NCBI GenBank assembly: GCA_016630955.3
Contig: CM049997.1
Span: forward strand, 1,116,001-1,180,000
DNA: 64,000 nt
Origin: Didymella arachidicola
Lineage: Eukaryota; Ascomycota; Dothideomycetes; Pleosporales; Didymellaceae
Direction of reading: 5' to 3'
Shown here: piece by piece, positions 59,952 through 64,000 of the stretch
Position numbering within the stretch: the first letter of the stretch is position 1
Layout of the letters: every line of letters starts with the position of its first letter
Notes under the pieces: model-generated
Seen by the model: only the letters and a program-made list of their open reading frames with translations
Database searches by the model: none
Told to the model about the DNA's origin: nothing
Translations under genes and position numbers: made by a program

Positions 59952-62563
59952 TCAAAAGTCTCCAGCTAGATCAAATGTCCAGAAATCGGGAAACGTCCAC
60001 CCGCTCAAATCTACGCCCATGTCCTCTAGAGGATCAAAAGATCCGCCCAGAGCATCTATACCCTTGTCCACACTGCTGTTCAGTAAAGGAAATGGCATGT
60101 CTACAGTCATGCTGTTGCTCGCAAAAGCACCCACTCCCTTTGTTCCAAAGCTGCCGGCGGCCCTGCTCGACAGGATCGTACCTCGTCTTTCGCTCGCAGC
60201 ACTTGGCGTCCGTACATCGCTAGGACTGCTACCAGTCATGCTCTCTCGGAGGCCTACCGCAAGGCTGTTCGATGGGTCACGCTGCATTGCAAGAACCCGA
60301 AATGCTAGGCTCGTGAAGCGGTCGAGGGCGGTCTTGCAGCGCTCACGGATCTCGTCCTCGGCGGTTGTGCGATGCACAATCGACGAGCTGGGACGTGGGA
60401 TAGGATTCGCAGGTGGAAGCATACCGACGGCTGCACTTAGAAGCCAGTATTCCATGTAGCCTGTGCCAAGGCGCATAACCTTGCGCTCGAAAAGCTGAAG
60501 CGTGTGCTCTAATATGTCGATGCTGGCCTTGATCAGTGTGCAGGGTAGCTTCTCGCGCGGTAGCACTGTAAGATAGAGGTTTGGACTGGGAGCGGCGAAG
60601 CCGCCCTTGTGCATGAACGGAACATGGGGCTCTTTCAAGTCTGCAATATTTATGTTTGGGTCTGCGAAGTGGGTGTGAGTATGCAAGGCTGGTACGGCCA
60701 TAGGTTTCACGCTGTGTCGGGCACAGTTGAGGGCGGCAACCTGGGAGATAGTCATGCCAACGCGAATGACATCGTTGCGAAAGTGATTGAGGACAAGAAT
60801 TCCTTCTGACGCCAGATCATCGTGAGTGTCTATCATCAAACCCGCCGTCTCAACACATGAGTTGAACGAGTATGCAAATCGTTTCTCTGTAGACGCTATC
60901 TTCGCGTATGGCTTGTGAAGCACAAGCAGGAATTGGAGATGTTGGAGCTTCAGCAATGCCGACGGAATCGTTGCACGAGGATCTGACCAGATGGGCACAT
61001 TAGAGACCGCGGATGAGATCTGATCATCATAGTGAAGAACGTCGGTGTACTGCAGTTGACTCGACGGATTGTTCACTAGTTTGGTGAGATGTATACGCAG
61101 GGGTAGCGATCGCAGTGCAGTGATCAGGTAGGACGTCGATGTGTAGTTGCTCTCAAGTCGGCTCGCTGGCATCTCTTTCGTCTCGAGCGAGAAGGCTTCG
61201 TCAGGCAGGTTTGCAGGCGCTGGTGTATCAAAGTACAATCCAGTCAGAGACGATTGAAGGCCGCTGTCAATTGATGACTGTATCTCCAGCTCCGCGATGG
61301 TGTACCACAATCGCTTTTTCATTTCTTTTTCGTATTCGGAAATGCATCCAGTAGCCAACAGCGAAGGGTTTCGATGCATACCGGATGCTAAGGCAAGCCG
61401 CATGACATCGCCAGCGGTCAGCCAGTCCTGCTTCAATTTGACGCAGTTTACTCTCTTAGCGAGCAAAGCCAAGCACTGGAGCTGAAAATAAGGAAGTGTC
61501 AGACGTTTGCGCGGCTGTCTGTTGAGCCACATCTCACATGTGTCGATGAGGTTCGATGCAGCATCGCGGTCACAGGAGACATCACCAACAAAGACGTCTT
61601 CCTTAACCATCAAGCATCTGGTGGTGGCCACAATCAAGACGAGTATTGTAGCGTATCCAGCTTGCTTGTCATCTTGGCGCTGCCAAAACACGTCGTACTC
61701 TTGCCAGAACGTGGGTTCATGCAGAATGCGGTATGTACTTTCCCAAGTGCGGAAGTAAAGCGCGGCATGGACATCAACCTCATGCTTAGGTGGAAGCAAT
61801 GCAAAGATCTCCTCATCAGTGCCATACGTTCTTGCGATCTTTTCCTTCATCAAAACCTTTCGGCGGTCGCGGAAGCCTTTGAAGTCTTTCTTGACCCGGG
61901 ACATGGAGTTATCGACCGCCAGAGTCTCACGCGTGAAGGCCTGTAGATCTCGGTACTGCACAGGTCAGCGTTCGCACGAGTAACCGAGCAGTCATGCTAA
62001 TGCCGTACTTGTGAGATCATGCTCATCACACTGCTAGTGCCATGAAATTGCGTCTTGAATCCCTTTCCTCGAAACATCATTTCCTCAACAATTTCAATTT
62101 CTTTGGTGGATAGATCTCTGAGCTGTGATGGGTTGGCCTTGTTGTTGTCGTTGGATGTGGGAGCGAGCTTCTTTTCCAACATCTCAATTCTTCGTTCTTG
62201 CATATGCAATTTCCACCGCAGAGCGTCTGTCGTTTCTTCTTTGGCGAGCTGTTTGTTGACAACACTTTCGTGCATGTTGAACATGGTGTTATTGTCATTC
62301 GTCGTCAATGAATGGCCAGGCTGCACTTGCACCTCCTCTAGCAGTCGTGGATCGTAAGAGCATTGATCGGCCCTTCCAGTTCTGTGACAACGCCCACACA
62401 CTGGATATACACGATCGCACTTCATCTTGCGACTGCGACACGCGTAGCACGAAAGCACCTTCCGCTTCTTGCTCGTACGCTTATCTGCAGCGTCGTGCTG
62501 GTCCGGTGAGTTCTCGCGCGATTCAGGCTCGGCACTTTTGGCCAGTATCTCGATTGTGGACAT
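59952..62563 (-). CDS. Zn2Cys6 transcription factor (2 exons)
   Basis: Exons 62563-62009 and 61955-59952, intron 53 nt (GTACGG donor, GCTGAC branch-like site, GTGCAG acceptor), 852 residues. Basic KKRKV precedes the zinc cluster C39-x2-C42-x6-C49-x6-C56-x2-C59-x8-C68 (CYACRSRKMKCDRVYPVCGR). A short coiled coil follows (MQERRIEMLEKKL, about 122-134). The fungal-specific transcription factor middle homology region starts near 252 (YFRTWESTYRILHEPTFWQEY) and continues past GDVMRLALASGMHRNP. The tail is acidic and aromatic (DLSGWTFPDFWTFDLAGDF), plausible as an activation domain. The family binds CGG half-sites and often controls neighbouring metabolic genes; target genes are unknown. Confidence 0.9.
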
Positions 62564-63033
62564 CGTAGATCCCGTGTATTACTCTGTAGGGTTTTGAACG
62601 GCCTCGGAAGAGTATCGCGTTGTTGCGTGGGGTCGGAGGACGCGGAGATGGCAAGGAAATGAACCAAAGCGATTCGGGATGCGCTCTTTAAGTCTCGGAC
62701 TTCGGCTCGGACTTTGGAGGCGAGCCGGCGTTGGCGCCGAACCCAACCGGCACTATTATCTTTGCGGTATCGTGGTGATTTCCATGTTCAATCTTAATAC
62801 GCCAGCCTCAAGCTGAAGATAGGTACTTGGTGATCGCACGATTGTAGCCTACCCGTGGCGCCCATATCTCGCTCTTGCAGCGCTGATGGCGACCACACAT
62901 GCGGATCGTCTTGACCGACCGGCTTGTTAGATCGAAGGCCAAATCGATATAGCACAGGCGTGGATGCATAGAAGGGGCCAGGCTACGCATGACTTAGTGC
63001 ATTCATTCGAGATTCTCAATGCACGGTAAGTAC
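62564..63033 (-). promoter_or_regulatory. Promoter region of the Zn2Cys6 gene with tandem CGG-containing repeat
   Basis: About 470 bp upstream of the regulator start. The 12-bp unit CTCGGACTTYGG occurs twice in tandem at 62694-62717, giving CGG triplets at fixed spacing, the half-site type bound by Zn2Cys6 proteins. No gene seen. Confidence 0.45.
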
Positions 63034-63999
63034 CTAGGTAAGCCCCTCGACGAAGATCTCAACATCCGTGGCTCTCTGTCCACGCGCAAAGGCAAGTTTC
63101 GTCTGTGAGACAGCCGTCCTGGCTTGTCTCGACACAGCGCCATTTGCACATACTGCGACTATCGAAGTGCTGTACTGATCGCTGCATAACGCTGATCTGA
63201 CGATACATGATACGTCAGGTCGTCTGCCACATGAGACTTTGTCGAACAACGACCGCCTAACTTTGAGTAGCTTGTCATGTTGATACTGAATGAGAGCGCA
63301 CTCGCATGCCTTCTTCTTGGGCATACTACAGAGCGGCGGTAGCGGAGAGCATACCGGTGACTGTAACAATGGTGAGTGAGTCAAGGCTGCAGTCTCATCT
63401 ACAGTCGCGCGTACGTCAGAGATTGTGTTGCTGTGACGATGCGCTTGTTGATGGTTAGTCCCGTCGAGGAGGGTGCTACACTCAGAACTCGCATAGCCTT
63501 CGCCATCGTAGTTTCGTAATGTGGCATTTTCATCGCAGATGCCAGGGCTGACTTTGTTCGTATCCTCGAAAGGGTCGGCATGCTGCATTTGCATCTCCTC
63601 CAGTGCTTCCATCTCTGCCCATTGTCTCTCCTCCTCTTCCCATTCATCGTATATCTCGTCTGGATTACGGATAGTGAGGGAACGGTCGCCAGACCCATAG
63701 CGCGGTAGGCGCGGCCGAAGGTGCGCAAACTGATCTATTTCAAACATCCGACTTTCGAATTCGGCTTCTTGGCAAGTAATGTGAAGCTCGGTCTCAATCC
63801 GTATACCTGAGTCTTTGAGCAAAGTGCTATATCGTCGTAACATTTCCACGACAGTTGCTTCGAATTGAGGGTCGAGATGCCGCATAATCCACACAAAGCG
63901 TATGGTTTGAGTTTTCGTCTCCAAATCCTTGGACAAGCGCAGCTGTTCAAGACAATCCATAACTGACAATGCGAACGACACACCGGTCGAAGTGACGAC
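63034..63999 (-). CDS. Ferric-reductase-like NAD(P)H-binding domain, C-terminal part (runs off window)
   Basis: Open from the window edge: VVTSTGVSFALSVMDCLEQL resembles the GGTGVS(F)xLPxL start of the NAD-binding domain of FRE/NOX-type reductases. IRFVWIMRHLDPQFEATVVEML fits the VWxVR segment. An acidic insertion (DEWEEEERQWAEMEALEEM) and a low-complexity linker follow, then the C-terminal SIVAVCANGAVSRQARTAV (CGPxxM-like position) and DVEIFVEGLT. In the family the membrane haem domain and FAD domain would lie upstream, outside the window, reducing extracellular Fe3+ or Cu2+. The glycine motif is degenerate (TSTGVS), so a specialised or non-canonical member is possible. Confidence 0.65.
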   Translation of the reverse strand, partial: VVTSTGVSFALSVMDCLEQLRLSKDLETKTQTIRFVWIMRHLDPQFEATVVEMLRRYSTLLKDSGIRIETELHITCQEAEFESRMFEIDQFAHLRPRLPRYGSGDRSLTIRNPDEIYDEWEEEERQWAEMEALEEMQMQHADPFEDTNKVSPGICDENATLRNYDGEGYASSECSTLLDGTNHQQAHRHSNTISDVRATVDETAALTHSPLLQSPVCSPLPPLCSMPKKKACECALIQYQHDKLLKVRRSLFDKVSCGRRPDVSCIVRSALCSDQYSTSIVAVCANGAVSRQARTAVSQTKLAFARGQRATDVEIFVEGLT

Positions 64000-64000
64000 G

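Overview
This window is nuclear DNA from a filamentous ascomycete (Pezizomycotina, probably a Dothideomycete, although the class is inferred). The host genes have 45-60 nt introns with GTAAGT-like donors. The families present are typical of moulds: a Zn2Cys6 regulator, DHA2 and monocarboxylate-type MFS transporters, a BBE-type FAD oxidase, an asaB/CmcJ-like oxygenase and a ferric-reductase-like protein. Many transposon copies carry C-to-T / G-to-A nonsense changes (CAG to TAG, TGG to TAG, ATG to ATA), the pattern expected from repeat-induced point mutation (RIP).

Layout. 1-9.0 kb is a gene-bearing block: start of an MFS transporter (-), an F-box protein (-, one intron), a 441-bp TIR element with an 8-bp target duplication, an asaB/CmcJ-like oxygenase (+), a Pro/Ser/Thr-rich single-pass membrane protein (+) and a five-exon Ca2+/H+ exchanger (-). 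9.9-43.4 kb is an almost pure island of nested pogo/Fot1-type (Tc1/mariner superfamily, TA target) transposons. 43.6-48.2 kb is a second gene block: a secreted BBE-type oxidase (five exons) and a 14-TM-type drug transporter (four exons). 48.5-59.55 kb holds more transposons of the same two families. 59.9-64 kb contains a Zn2Cys6 transcription factor (-, two exons) and the 3' end of a ferric-reductase-like gene (-).

Transposons. I name two families here. Family A (A1-A6) is about 2.1 kb, with TIRs starting CCGTG and a 620-640 aa transposase (HTH, DDE domain, coiled coil, basic tail). Family B (B1-B19) is 1.82-1.87 kb, with TIRs starting ACGT and a 543-561 aa transposase (HTH, DDE domain, C-terminal CCHC zinc knuckle). 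In both, catalytic D2 and D3 are 35 residues apart. Open transposases are A2, A4, A5, B4, B6, B11 and B12. A2 has Asn in place of the first catalytic Asp. Nearly all TIRs of both families carry two direct copies of a short motif with a 17-bp period (16 bp in two cases). The motif sequence is specific to each element, but it is largely shared between the two copies and between the two ends of one element.

The nesting can be resolved to the base from TA duplications. A 434-bp MITE (C1, 29078-36913) is split by four B elements; removing them gives exactly the length of its sister copy C2 (37572-38005). A1+A2 and A5+A6 each sit as a tandem pair at the same internal TA of a B-element TIR. B19 sits at the exact centre of a 138-bp palindrome. 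Several dead copies recur elsewhere with the same nonsense codons (B1/B17, B2/B8, B7/B15). This implies trans-mobilisation or copying after mutation, sometimes with exchanged 5' ends.

The host genes around the islands (oxygenase, oxidase, two transporters, Zn2Cys6 regulator) could be pieces of a secondary-metabolism or detoxification locus invaded by transposons, but no backbone synthase is visible. All boundaries and exon joins were read by eye.
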